From NCBI GenBank assembly GCA_964406035.1, contig CAYOQB010000083.1, positions 1-23,603 of the forward strand: a stretch of DNA of 23,603 nt, read 5' to 3'. Position 1 is the first letter of the stretch; each line of letters begins with the position of its first letter. A program made the translations under genes and the position numbers. Origin of the DNA: JAIEPW01 sp964406035. Lineage in GTDB: Bacteria; Acidobacteriota; Terriglobia; Bryobacterales; Bryobacteraceae. Below, piece after piece: positions 14,323-21,753 of this stretch. Below the pieces are notes generated by a model. That model was not told the DNA's origin. It did no database searches and saw only the letters and a program-made list of their open reading frames with translations.

Positions 14323-15429
14323 TCACACAGCGCGAACGGCGACGCTTACAGGCCGCGAACCCACCGGGATCATGGTGAACAGCGGCGCGGACTTGGTGCG
14401 GTTCGCCGTCACAGCGGCGATCCGCACCACCGCCATGTCGCCGGACTGCCGGTTCAGCACCAGCGCGTACTGGTCGTCCGGCGTCACAGTGATGAATCCC
14501 GGGTCGGCGCCCACGGGTACGGAGGCGATCACCTTCAACGAGTTCATGTCCAGGATGCTGACGTCGCCCGCCTTGGGATTGGCGACGAAGAGGTACGGCG
14601 GATTCGCGGAGGCGGCCATCGCGCCGGGCGAATGTCCCGCCAGCACGGTGCCGGCCACTTGGGGCGTGAAATAGGGATACACCACCACCACGGCGTCCAT
14701 CCCCTCTCCGGTGACAAACAGTTGGCCGCCGTCGGCATTGAAGCACAGGTGATCGGGGCGGACCGACAACGGCAGGTGCGTGGCCAGCCTCCGCGATGCC
14801 ACATCGTAGATGGACAGCCGGCGCGCGCCGCGGTCCGCCGCGATCAGCGTCTTGCTGTTCGAGAGGAACCGGACAGCGCCGATGTCGGCTTCCACACCCA
14901 GCGGGTGCGCCGCACGCGCTTCCAGGTCGAGCAGGTGCAGGGGTTTCGGTCCGGGCGAGCTCACAGCGGCAATAGCCCCGTTGGCGGCAAGGGCGAAATC
15001 GACCGGTTCGCCCGGCAGCGGCATCTTCCATTCCACGCGCAGCGGATTCAAGGCGATCCGCGTCAACTGGCGGGGCTCGCGGCAGACCACATACAGAGCG
15101 CTGCCGTCAGGGGCCATCCACATGGAGAGCGCCTTCTGCCCAGCCCGGATCTGACCCGTGGCGCTCAAGTTGTCGGTCGAGATTTCGTGAACCGATCCCG
15201 TTTCCGGCGTCAGAATGTAGGCAGCCGGGCGGGAAGTCGAAACCAGGACCGCCGAGGGCGCTGCATCCAGCCGCAGATGCTTCACCACCGCGAATGCCGT
15301 CAGGTCCACCGCGGCCACCGCCTTGCCCTCCTCGTTAGCGACAAAAGCGTAGCCGGGAAACCCCGAAGCTTTCTTCCGGCTGCATGCGGCAAGGGGCAGC
15401 GCGAGCAGCGCGCGGCGGCTGAGTGACAT
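14323..15429 (-). CDS. Beta-propeller lipoprotein
   Basis: The protein has 368 residues. The N-terminus MSLSRRALLALPLAACSRK combines a twin-arginine-like SRRALL with a lipobox LAAC (Cys16), predicting a lipid-anchored, possibly Tat-exported protein. The rest shows six or seven blades of about 45-50 residues, with YAFVANEEGKAVAAVD, LFVTGEGMDAVVVV, LFVANPKAGDVSILD and YALVLNRQSGDMAVV marking blade strands. It resembles YVTN-repeat proteins like the one at 2369-3316 but is more diverged. No enzymatic residues are evident; a binding or scaffold role at the membrane surface is inference. It is divergent from mreB and convergent with rsgA, so it is probably monocistronic. Confidence 0.85.
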   Translation of the reverse strand: MSLSRRALLALPLAACSRKKASGFPGYAFVANEEGKAVAAVDLTAFAVVKHLRLDAAPSAVLVSTSRPAAYILTPETGSVHEISTDNLSATGQIRAGQKALSMWMAPDGSALYVVCREPRQLTRIALNPLRVEWKMPLPGEPVDFALAANGAIAAVSSPGPKPLHLLDLEARAAHPLGVEADIGAVRFLSNSKTLIAADRGARRLSIYDVASRRLATHLPLSVRPDHLCFNADGGQLFVTGEGMDAVVVVYPYFTPQVAGTVLAGHSPGAMAASANPPYLFVANPKAGDVSILDMNSLKVIASVPVGADPGFITVTPDDQYALVLNRQSGDMAVVRIAAVTANRTKSAPLFTMIPVGSRPVSVAVRAV

Positions 15430-15438
15430 TCTGCCCCT

Positions 15439-15444
15439 AGTCTA
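15439..15444 (-). promoter_or_regulatory. Candidate -10 box for the beta-propeller lipoprotein gene
   Basis: On the minus strand the hexamer is TAGACT, ending nine bases before the ATG at 15429. The predicted leader is about three bases or none. A TTGATG lies 19 bases further upstream, longer than the ideal spacing. Confidence 0.4.
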
Positions 15445-15507
15445 CCGTGTCCCGCAAGAATTCCATCAACTTGTTGAAAAACAATCAGAAACTCTCGCGA
15501 GGAAGGG

Positions 15508-15536
15508 TTGAAGACGGAGGGGGCGTGTGGTACGCT
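15508..15536 (+). promoter_or_regulatory. Candidate promoter of the mreB operon
   Basis: TTGAAG at 15508-15513 and TACGCT at 15531-15536 are separated by exactly 17 bases, the ideal sigma-70-type spacing. Transcription would begin near 15543, leaving a leader of about 136 bases before mreB. This is the best -35/-10 pair I find in the window. Confidence 0.5.
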
Positions 15537-15581
15537 TAGGTCCAGGGTTTACCCCGCCTTGGCCGTTTTCAGGATGAATGT

Positions 15582-15629
15582 CTGCGCTCGTCACGCGCAG
15601 GGCGCTCGGGACCTTCCGCCGCCGGCGGA
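15582..15629 (+). promoter_or_regulatory. Structured leader of the mreB operon (two hairpins)
   Basis: CTGCGC (15582-15587) pairs perfectly with GCGCAG (15595-15600) around a seven-base loop, and TCCGCC (15615-15620) pairs with GGCGGA (15624-15629) around GCC. Neither is followed by a T tract. They lie between the predicted transcription start and the AAGGAG at 15655-15660. I do not recognise a known riboswitch class. Confidence 0.4.
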
Positions 15630-15678
15630 CGCGGAGCCCGGACACGGCATACGTAAGGAGAAACATTAACAAGGCCCT

Positions 15679-16704
15679 ATGAACGTGAGGTCGCTGTTCA
15701 GCCTCTTTTCCTCGGATTTAGCCATCGATCTGGGGACCGCCAATACCCTGGTTTACGCCAAGGGCAAGGGTATCGTTGTAAACGAACCATCCATCGTCGC
15801 CATCAATAAGACAACGGGTGAAGTGGAAGCCGTGGGCAAGGAAGCGAAGGAAATGCTGGGCCGGACGCCCGGCAACATCGTCGCCATCCGTCCGATGAAA
15901 GACGGCGTGATCGCCGACTTCAAGGTGACGGAGCGCATGCTCAACTACTTCATTCAGAAGGCGCATGGCCGTAAGATGCTGGTCCATCCACGCATCGTGA
16001 TCGGCGTGCCGAGCGAAATCACGCAAGTGGAAAAGCGCGCGGTCATCGATTCCGCCTATCGCGCCAAGGCCAGCGAAGTCCATCTGGTGGAACAGGCGAT
16101 GGTCGCGGCCATCGGCGCCGGGCTGCCCATCACCGAGCCTTCGGGCAACATGGTGGTGGACATCGGCGGCGGCACCACCGACGTCGCGGTGATCTCTCTT
16201 TCCGGTATCGTTTACTCCCGTTCCGTCCGCGTCGCCGGCAACGAAATGGACGACGCTATCATGCAGTACCTGAAGCGGAAGTACAACCTGCTGATCGGCG
16301 AGCGCACGGCGGAGCAGATCAAGATGAACATCGGGTCGGCTTATCCGCTGGACCGTCCGGTGACCATGGAAATCAAGGGCCGCAATTTGATCGAGGGCGT
16401 CCCCAAGACCATCACCATCGTCGACGGCGAAATTCGGGAAGCGCTGGCGGAATGCGTGGCCACCATCATGAACGCCATTCGCGTCGCGTTGGAGCGGACG
16501 CCTCCCGAACTTTCCGCCGACATCAGCGATCGCGGCATTGTTCTGACCGGCGGCGGGGCCCTGCTGAAAAATCTGGACCGGCGCATCCGGGAAGAGACGG
16601 GCCTGCCTGTTTCCATCGCCGAGGATCCCTTGGCCAGTGTCGCTTTGGGCACAGGTAAAATGCTGACGGAATTCAAGTTGCTGCGCCGCATCGCGATCGA
16701 ATAA
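15679..16704 (+). CDS. mreB: Rod-shape-determining actin homologue MreB
   Basis: The protein has 341 residues, full length for the family. MreB polymerises on the inner membrane face and directs lateral wall synthesis. The actin-fold nucleotide motifs are clear: phosphate-1 DLGTAN (17-22), phosphate-2 DIGGGTTD (161-168) and the adenosine motif LTGGGALL near residue 290. The N-terminal stretch MNVRSLFSLFSS could be a membrane-binding amphipathic helix. The start is uncertain in one respect: the strong AAGGAG at 15655-15660 is 18 bases from the ATG, too far for normal use, while a weaker AAGG lies four bases upstream. It is the first gene of the mreBCD-mrdA-rodA unit. Confidence 0.98.
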   Translation: MNVRSLFSLFSSDLAIDLGTANTLVYAKGKGIVVNEPSIVAINKTTGEVEAVGKEAKEMLGRTPGNIVAIRPMKDGVIADFKVTERMLNYFIQKAHGRKMLVHPRIVIGVPSEITQVEKRAVIDSAYRAKASEVHLVEQAMVAAIGAGLPITEPSGNMVVDIGGGTTDVAVISLSGIVYSRSVRVAGNEMDDAIMQYLKRKYNLLIGERTAEQIKMNIGSAYPLDRPVTMEIKGRNLIEGVPKTITIVDGEIREALAECVATIMNAIRVALERTPPELSADISDRGIVLTGGGALLKNLDRRIREETGLPVSIAEDPLASVALGTGKMLTEFKLLRRIAIE

Positions 16705-16705
16705 A

Positions 16706-16726
16706 CTCTCCCGCGCCGACGGAGAG
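16706..16726 (+). promoter_or_regulatory. Hairpin covering the mreC ribosome binding site
   Basis: CTCTCC at 16706-16711, starting two bases after the mreB stop, is perfectly complementary to GGAGAG at 16721-16726, with a nine-base loop. The right arm is part of the purine-rich Shine-Dalgarno stretch before the mreC ATG at 16733. Folding would hide part of the site, although GGGGAG (16726-16731) stays mostly exposed. Confidence 0.45.
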
Positions 16727-16732
16727 GGGAGC

Positions 16733-17884
16733 ATGGAAACTTTCCTCAATCGCTATCGGAATTTGACGGTGCTGGCGGTTGTCGTGATCGCGCAAGTGCT
16801 GCTGCTCGCCTGGCAGGTCCGCAGCAAGGAGGAAGCGCGGCTGGTGCGCGTTTGGGCGGTAAGCGCCGTCACGCCCCTGGCCCGCGTCATCGAAGGCGTG
16901 CGCGGTTCCACCCATCGCTTCTTTACCGACTACTTCGTCCTGCTGGATGTCCGCGATGAGAACAAGCAACTCCGCTCGGAGCTGAATCGCCTGCAGATGG
17001 AAAATCAATTCTTGCGGACGGAGCTGTCCACCGCGGATCGCGCCCGCGCGCTCGCGGCTTTCCAGGAGCGTTCCCCCTCCAAAACCATCGGCGCCCGCAT
17101 CATCGGCAACGGCACCGGCACCACCGCCAAGGTAGTGTTCATCGACCGAGGCGCCACCTCCGGACTCGCCAGCGGCATGGCGGTGATCACGCCGGACGGG
17201 ATCGTCGGCAAGGTTATCGGCGTATATCCCACGGCTTCCCAGGTGTTGCTCATTAACGATCCGACTTTCGCCGCGGGCGTGATCTCACAGAAGAATCGCG
17301 TGCATGGCACCCTGAAGGGTCAGGGCCACTCCACCTGCCTGGTGGATTACGTCGAGAACGAAGAGAAGGTGGAACAGGGCGAATGGTTCTACACTTCGGG
17401 TGACGATCGCGTGTTCCCCAAGGGCTTGCCCGTGGGCGAAGCGAAGGTTGTGCGCCAGGGCAAGACCTTCAAGGAAATCTTCATTGTTCCCAGCGGATTC
17501 CGCAACGGGTTGGAGGAGGTCCTGGTGATTGTGGAGGGCGTGCATTCGCAGATCCCGGATCGGGCGCCCACCGCCGCGCCCGTTACCCTGCTGCCGCCTC
17601 CTCCCTCGCCTTCGGAAAGCGAGCCGCAACCGGACACCGCCGCGCCGCCGACACCGCTGCTGACCGAAGCCGATCGCGCCCTGGATAAATACCGCCGGAT
17701 CGGGGAGGCGCAGCGCCATGTCTACGGCGAAGGCATGGGCACCGTGCCCAACTTCAACATCAATCCCGCGCAACTGCAGCAGAATCCCGCCGCGCCGGGC
17801 AAGCCGTCCGCCGCCGGGGCTCAACAGCCGTCGCCCGCCGCGCCGGGCGCGGTCAAACCCCCTCCGCAGAAGCCCCCCGCATGA
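16733..17884 (+). CDS. mreC: Rod-shape-determining protein MreC with Pro/Ala-rich C-terminal tail
   Basis: The protein has 383 residues. MreC is a bitopic inner-membrane protein that links MreB/MreD to PBP2 in the periplasm. It has a membrane helix at about 10-27, a coiled coil near 75-115 (ENKQLRSELNRLQMENQFL) and the beta-barrel core to about residue 270 (GLASGMAVITPDGIVGKV and GDDRVFPKGLPVG are typical). Residues 271-383 are a Pro/Ala/Gln-rich tail containing one short helical island (LTEADRALDKYRRIGEAQ). The tail makes it longer than typical MreC proteins of 280-330 residues and may reach into peptidoglycan or bind partners. The stop overlaps mreD as ATGA. Confidence 0.96.
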   Translation: METFLNRYRNLTVLAVVVIAQVLLLAWQVRSKEEARLVRVWAVSAVTPLARVIEGVRGSTHRFFTDYFVLLDVRDENKQLRSELNRLQMENQFLRTELSTADRARALAAFQERSPSKTIGARIIGNGTGTTAKVVFIDRGATSGLASGMAVITPDGIVGKVIGVYPTASQVLLINDPTFAAGVISQKNRVHGTLKGQGHSTCLVDYVENEEKVEQGEWFYTSGDDRVFPKGLPVGEAKVVRQGKTFKEIFIVPSGFRNGLEEVLVIVEGVHSQIPDRAPTAAPVTLLPPPPSPSESEPQPDTAAPPTPLLTEADRALDKYRRIGEAQRHVYGEGMGTVPNFNINPAQLQQNPAAPGKPSAAGAQQPSPAAPGAVKPPPQKPPA

Positions 17885-18414
17885 ACGATTACCGGGAAGA
17901 GCTGCTGACGCGTCCCCTGCGGTCGCGCGGGTTCCGGTTCGCCGCTGTGTCCTGGATCGGCCTGCCGCTGCTCGCCATCCTGTTTCAGGTCTACGTGCCG
18001 CGGTTCTTTCAATCCCTTTCTTATCTTGAGCTTCCACTAACTGTGACGGTCTACTTCTCGCTCATGCGGCGGTCCGCGATCATGGGCCTGCTGTTCGGCG
18101 CCGCGGTGGGTCTGGCGCAGGACTCGCTGTCGCACCAGCCGCTGGGGATGTTCGGCATCGTCAAAACCCTGGTGGGCTACTTCGCCGCATCCGTCAGCCT
18201 GCGCTTTGACGTCGATAGCAGTGTGGTTCGGTTTTTCCTAGCCCTGTTCTTCTTCGTCTTCCACCAGTTCTTTTACTGGGTGATGGCGCGGGCCCTGCTG
18301 GGCCAGGCGATCGATTTTGAGTGGCAGCAGACGGCTGTGCTGGCGGTGCTGAACGCTATTGTCGCAGTGCCGCTGTTTCGCGTCTTCGATAAACTGAGAG
18401 TGACAACGCTGTGA
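17881..18414 (+). CDS. mreD: Rod-shape-determining membrane protein MreD
   Basis: The protein has 177 residues with about six hydrophobic helices, around residues 20-42, 48-62, 64-82, 95-112, 118-138 and 146-166. MreD has little sequence conservation; the call rests on length, topology and position directly between mreC and mrdA. The AQDSLSHQPLG stretch after the third helix fits the conserved polar loop of the family (the D-x-L/G pattern). It works in the inner membrane as part of the elongasome with MreC. It overlaps both neighbours by four bases (ATGA with mreC, GTGA with mrdA), indicating translational coupling. Confidence 0.93.
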   Translation: MNDYREELLTRPLRSRGFRFAAVSWIGLPLLAILFQVYVPRFFQSLSYLELPLTVTVYFSLMRRSAIMGLLFGAAVGLAQDSLSHQPLGMFGIVKTLVGYFAASVSLRFDVDSSVVRFFLALFFFVFHQFFYWVMARALLGQAIDFEWQQTAVLAVLNAIVAVPLFRVFDKLRVTTL

Positions 18415-20309
18415 GGACCCAAACCACCGGGCCTGATCCCGCCGCCGTGCACAAGGCGCCGCACGAAGCGCCCCGGCCCGATTTGCTGGATCGCGATGAC
18501 GGCAAGTTCGCGTCCGGCAAGATCGCTTTCTTTCAGTACGTTGCTGTCGGCGTTCTGGTGTTCCTGATCAGTGGGTTCTGGGAGTTGCAGGTCCGGCACT
18601 ACGAGGACAACACCGAACGGGCCGAGCGGAATCGCATCAAAAGCATCCCGATTCTGGCCCCGCGCGGCAAGATCCTCGATCGCGACGGACGCGTCATCGT
18701 CGACAACCACTCCAGCTTTAGCGTGATTCTGACGCGCGAGAACATGAAGCCGGAGCATCTGAAGCCGATCGCCGACGGCCTGAATCTCGACTACGAGGAC
18801 CTGCTGCACCGGGTGAAACGCTTCTCGAACCGGCCCAAGTACGAGCCGATGATGCTGAAGCAGGAGTTGACGCCCGGCGAGCTCGCCTTCGTCGAATCGC
18901 ACCGCGATCCCGACACGTTCCCCGAGTTGGAGATCATCCACTCCCAGCGCCGCCTCTATCCTCGCGACGGCTTTGCCGCGCATGCCATCGGCTACGTCGG
19001 CGAAGTCAGCGAAAGCGAGCTGAATACGGCGGAGTTCGCCAAGTACGGGCAGGGCGACATCATCGGCAAGACTGGTCTGGAGCGGCAGTATAACGACCAG
19101 TTGATGGGCATCGACGGCCAGCGCCAGGTGGTGGTCGACAATCTGGGCCGGGAGCGCGAGGTGATGGGCAAGAAGGAAGCCCAGCCCGGCAGGACGCTGC
19201 AACTCACGCTCGACCTCGACCTGCAGGCCGTCGCGGAGCTGAGCATGGAATCGAAGCGCGGCGCGGTGATCGCGCTCGATCCGCGATCCGGCGAAGTGCT
19301 GGCGATGGTCAGCCGGCCCGCGTACGATCTGAATACATTCGCCGGCCGCGTCTCCAATGCCGAGTACCGCGAACTGGTGAACAATCCGGACAAGCCGTTC
19401 ATGAACCGCGCGATTCAGGCGCAGCTCGCCCCCGGCTCCACGTTCAAGCCGATCATGATGCTCGCCGCGCTCGAATCGGGCATCGACCCCAAGGATACGG
19501 TGAGCTGCGCGGGCGGAGCCTATTACTACGGACGACGTTTCGGTTGCCACCTCAAGTCCGGCCACGGCGTGGTCAACATGCACCGCGCCATCATCCAGTC
19601 CTGCGACACCTACTTCTACTCCATCGGCAACCGGATGGGGATCGACAAGATCGCCGAGTACGCGCAAATGGCGGGCGCCGGTAAGCGCACCGGCATCGAC
19701 CTTCCGGCCGAAGCCGAAGGAGTCATGCCCTCCACCCGGTGGAAGCTGCGCACGCAGCGCGAGAAATGGTACGCCGGCGAGACAATTTCCGTGGCGATCG
19801 GCCAGGGAGCGGTGCAGATGTCGCCGCTGCAGCTCGCCTATGCCATCGGCGGCATCGTGAACGGCGGTTCCTGGCGCCGGCCTCATCTGGTGAAGGAAGC
19901 CCGCGGCGACCGCCCGCGTGAGTTTGTCTTCGATCCGGAATCCATCCGCCTGGTGAAGTATGGGATGTTCGGGGTGGTGAACGAAGGCGGCACCGGCGCT
20001 CGCGCGCGACTGCCCGGGATCCCGGTGGGCGGCAAAACCGGCACCGCGCAGCTCGTCTCTAAGGAGCTGATCAAGGCGCAGAAGATCACGCATATCAAGG
20101 ACAACGCCTGGTTCGTCGGGTTCGCGCCGCAGGAGAACCCGGAAATCGTGGTGGTCGCCCTGTTCGAGGCGGGCGAGCACGGAAATCTCGCCGCCCCCAT
20201 CGTCCGCGATGTCATCAAGGCTCACTTCGACAAGAAGGCTCGCGCCGCCCAGGATGAACAGACGCGAGCCAGGATGGCGCTGCTCAGCCCTCCCGGAGGA
20301 GCTCGCTGA
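18411..20309 (+). CDS. mrdA: Penicillin-binding protein 2 (elongasome transpeptidase)
   Basis: The protein has 632 residues and starts with GTG, overlapping mreD (GTGA). A cytoplasmic N-terminus of about 38 residues precedes one membrane helix (about 39-60). A pedestal domain follows, with the RGKILDRDGRVI motif and PRDGFAAHAIGYVGEV. The transpeptidase domain has the catalytic Ser343 in STFK (343-346), the second motif SCD (397-399) within SCDTYFY as is normal for PBP2, and KTG at 542-544 (GGKTGTAQ). It cross-links new peptidoglycan together with RodA and is the target of mecillinam-type beta-lactams. The cytoplasmic N-terminus is Pro-rich and somewhat longer than in Escherichia coli. Confidence 0.97.
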   Translation: MRTQTTGPDPAAVHKAPHEAPRPDLLDRDDGKFASGKIAFFQYVAVGVLVFLISGFWELQVRHYEDNTERAERNRIKSIPILAPRGKILDRDGRVIVDNHSSFSVILTRENMKPEHLKPIADGLNLDYEDLLHRVKRFSNRPKYEPMMLKQELTPGELAFVESHRDPDTFPELEIIHSQRRLYPRDGFAAHAIGYVGEVSESELNTAEFAKYGQGDIIGKTGLERQYNDQLMGIDGQRQVVVDNLGREREVMGKKEAQPGRTLQLTLDLDLQAVAELSMESKRGAVIALDPRSGEVLAMVSRPAYDLNTFAGRVSNAEYRELVNNPDKPFMNRAIQAQLAPGSTFKPIMMLAALESGIDPKDTVSCAGGAYYYGRRFGCHLKSGHGVVNMHRAIIQSCDTYFYSIGNRMGIDKIAEYAQMAGAGKRTGIDLPAEAEGVMPSTRWKLRTQREKWYAGETISVAIGQGAVQMSPLQLAYAIGGIVNGGSWRRPHLVKEARGDRPREFVFDPESIRLVKYGMFGVVNEGGTGARARLPGIPVGGKTGTAQLVSKELIKAQKITHIKDNAWFVGFAPQENPEIVVVALFEAGEHGNLAAPIVRDVIKAHFDKKARAAQDEQTRARMALLSPPGGAR

Positions 20310-21397
20310 TGGCCGCTCACCGCTCCGTACGCGATTACGATTGGCCGATGATCCTGCTCACCCTGCTGCTGTGCGGGCTGGGCGTCCTGCAGATTTACTC
20401 CGCTACCCTGGACACCAAGTGGCGCGAGGTGTGGTGGCGGCAGATCCTCTGGGTGGTCATCGGGCTGATCGCTATGTGGTTGATTTCACAGATCGATTAC
20501 CACACACTGCTGGGACAGGTGCCGCTCCTTTACGCGGGCACGGTGATCCTGCTGATCGCCACCTTCCTGGTGGGCCGGGTGGTGTTCGGCTCGCGGCGCT
20601 GGATTCCCTTGGGCGCTTTCAATCTTCAGCCCTCGGAAATCGCCAAACTAGTGATAATATTGCTGGTAGCCAGATACTTGGCGGAGCTGAAGGGTGAGCA
20701 GCTCGAGACCCGGGACCTGTTGAAATTGCTGGGCTTAGTAGGTTTGCCAATGGGCCTGGTGATGCTCCAGCCGGACTTGGGAACCGCTCTGACCTATCTG
20801 CCAGTGCTGGCGGGCGGCGTGTTCCTGGCCGGGCTTCGCTGGCAGCATGCCGTCGCTATCGGGTTGATTTGTCTGGTGATTTTGCCGCTGGGCTGGCTGA
20901 TGCTTCACGACTACCAGAAAGCCCGGCTGATGACGTTTGTGAATCCGGGCCAGGATCCGAGGGGAGCCGGATATCAGGTGATCCAATCCCGAATCGCCGT
21001 GGGCGCGGGCGGGATGTGGGGAAAAGGAGTTACGCAGGGAACGCAGACGCAATTGCGCTTCCTGCCGGTGCCGCATACTGATTTCATCTTCTCCGCCTTC
21101 GCGGAAGAGCATGGCTTCGTGGGTGTGGTATTCGCATTGGGATTGTATTTTCTGCTGCTGATGCAGATTGTGCAGAACGCGCAAACGGCCAGTGACCGGG
21201 CGGGGACTTACATCTGCATGGGCATCGCGACGTTGCTGTTGTTTCACCTGTTGGTGAACGTGGGAATGGTGGTGGGAAGGATGCCCGTGACAGGCATCCC
21301 GTTGCCGCTGATGAGTTCGGGCGGCTCCAACACTTTGTCGACATTTCTGATGCTGGGGCTGGTGAACAATGTGCGGCTCCGGCGGTTTGTTAACTGA
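20309..21397 (+). CDS. rodA: Peptidoglycan glycosyltransferase RodA
   Basis: The protein has 362 residues with about ten membrane helices. RodA is a SEDS-family glycan polymerase that works with PBP2. Family motifs are present: the SRRWIPLG-FNLQPSE-AKL stretch, the large periplasmic loop containing NPGQDPRGAGYQVIQS, and the C-terminal MSSGGSNTLSTF. The QPDLGTAL segment carries the catalytic Asp typical of SEDS proteins. The ATG at 20309 overlaps the mrdA stop by one base (TGATG), so the pair is coupled. It is the last gene of the rod-shape unit; no intrinsic terminator is evident behind it. Confidence 0.97.
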   Translation: MAAHRSVRDYDWPMILLTLLLCGLGVLQIYSATLDTKWREVWWRQILWVVIGLIAMWLISQIDYHTLLGQVPLLYAGTVILLIATFLVGRVVFGSRRWIPLGAFNLQPSEIAKLVIILLVARYLAELKGEQLETRDLLKLLGLVGLPMGLVMLQPDLGTALTYLPVLAGGVFLAGLRWQHAVAIGLICLVILPLGWLMLHDYQKARLMTFVNPGQDPRGAGYQVIQSRIAVGAGGMWGKGVTQGTQTQLRFLPVPHTDFIFSAFAEEHGFVGVVFALGLYFLLLMQIVQNAQTASDRAGTYICMGIATLLLFHLLVNVGMVVGRMPVTGIPLPLMSSGGSNTLSTFLMLGLVNNVRLRRFVN

Positions 21398-21753
21398 ATC
21401 TTGAGAATCATGCGAATCGGGTCCCGGCGTTCGCGAACAGGGACGAGATCGAAGGTGATTCCGGGTAGAAGGTGCATTTCAAAAGATTTGTTGGTGGCCG
21501 CGGCGGGCCGATAAGGCGTGAGCACGAGACTGTGATCCGGCGCCTGAACACTTGGCTGGTCCGCGAACGGCTGCCCGGCAGCTCGCATCCGTCGGCAGCG
21601 ATAGCGGGGATAACCCCGAGTGCCGAGCCGGTTCGTTCTCTGTCGTGACTGTACCGCACCCGCCGGGCCGCGATGGCCGGCGATGCCCGACTTTGCTTGC
21701 CCGATCTTCCGGCCCTTGGGCGCGACATCCGGACCTCGAGCGGAGGGAACTGG
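21398..21753 (+). other. 356-base leader region of the RNase E/G gene with two hairpins
   Basis: I see no convincing gene, tRNA or promoter here. Two inverted repeats stand out: CGGGG-ATAA-CCCCG at 21605-21618, and a longer one at 21661-21682 where CGCCGGGCC pairs with GGCCGGCG (eight base pairs, one bulged G, loop GCGAT). GGAGGG at 21742-21747 lies six bases before the ATG at 21754 and is a good ribosome binding site. The region between 21398 and 21600 has open frames on the minus strand that run into rodA, which I treat as chance. Confidence 0.5.

Noticed and set aside
18273..20225. A 650-codon open frame on the minus strand opposite mrdA
   Set aside because: It mirrors the coding frame of a clear PBP2 gene, has a shadow-like composition (His/Arg/Asp-rich, no family motifs), and long antisense frames are expected in GC-rich genes.
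21244..21588. A 114-codon minus-strand frame reaching from the RNase leader into the end of rodA
   Set aside because: A few residues look gene-like (LLPGITFDLVPVRERRD), but the second half is antisense to the well-conserved RodA C-terminus and no start signal is visible.
21472..21648. A possible 58-codon plus-strand gene with GTG start in the RNase leader
   Set aside because: No ribosome binding site, no recognisable motif, Arg-rich composition, and it covers the first leader hairpin. Chance is the better explanation.
21625..21682. tRNA-like GGTTCG stretch near a hairpin
   Set aside because: The flanking bases cannot form a T stem, and no acceptor or anticodon arms can be drawn.
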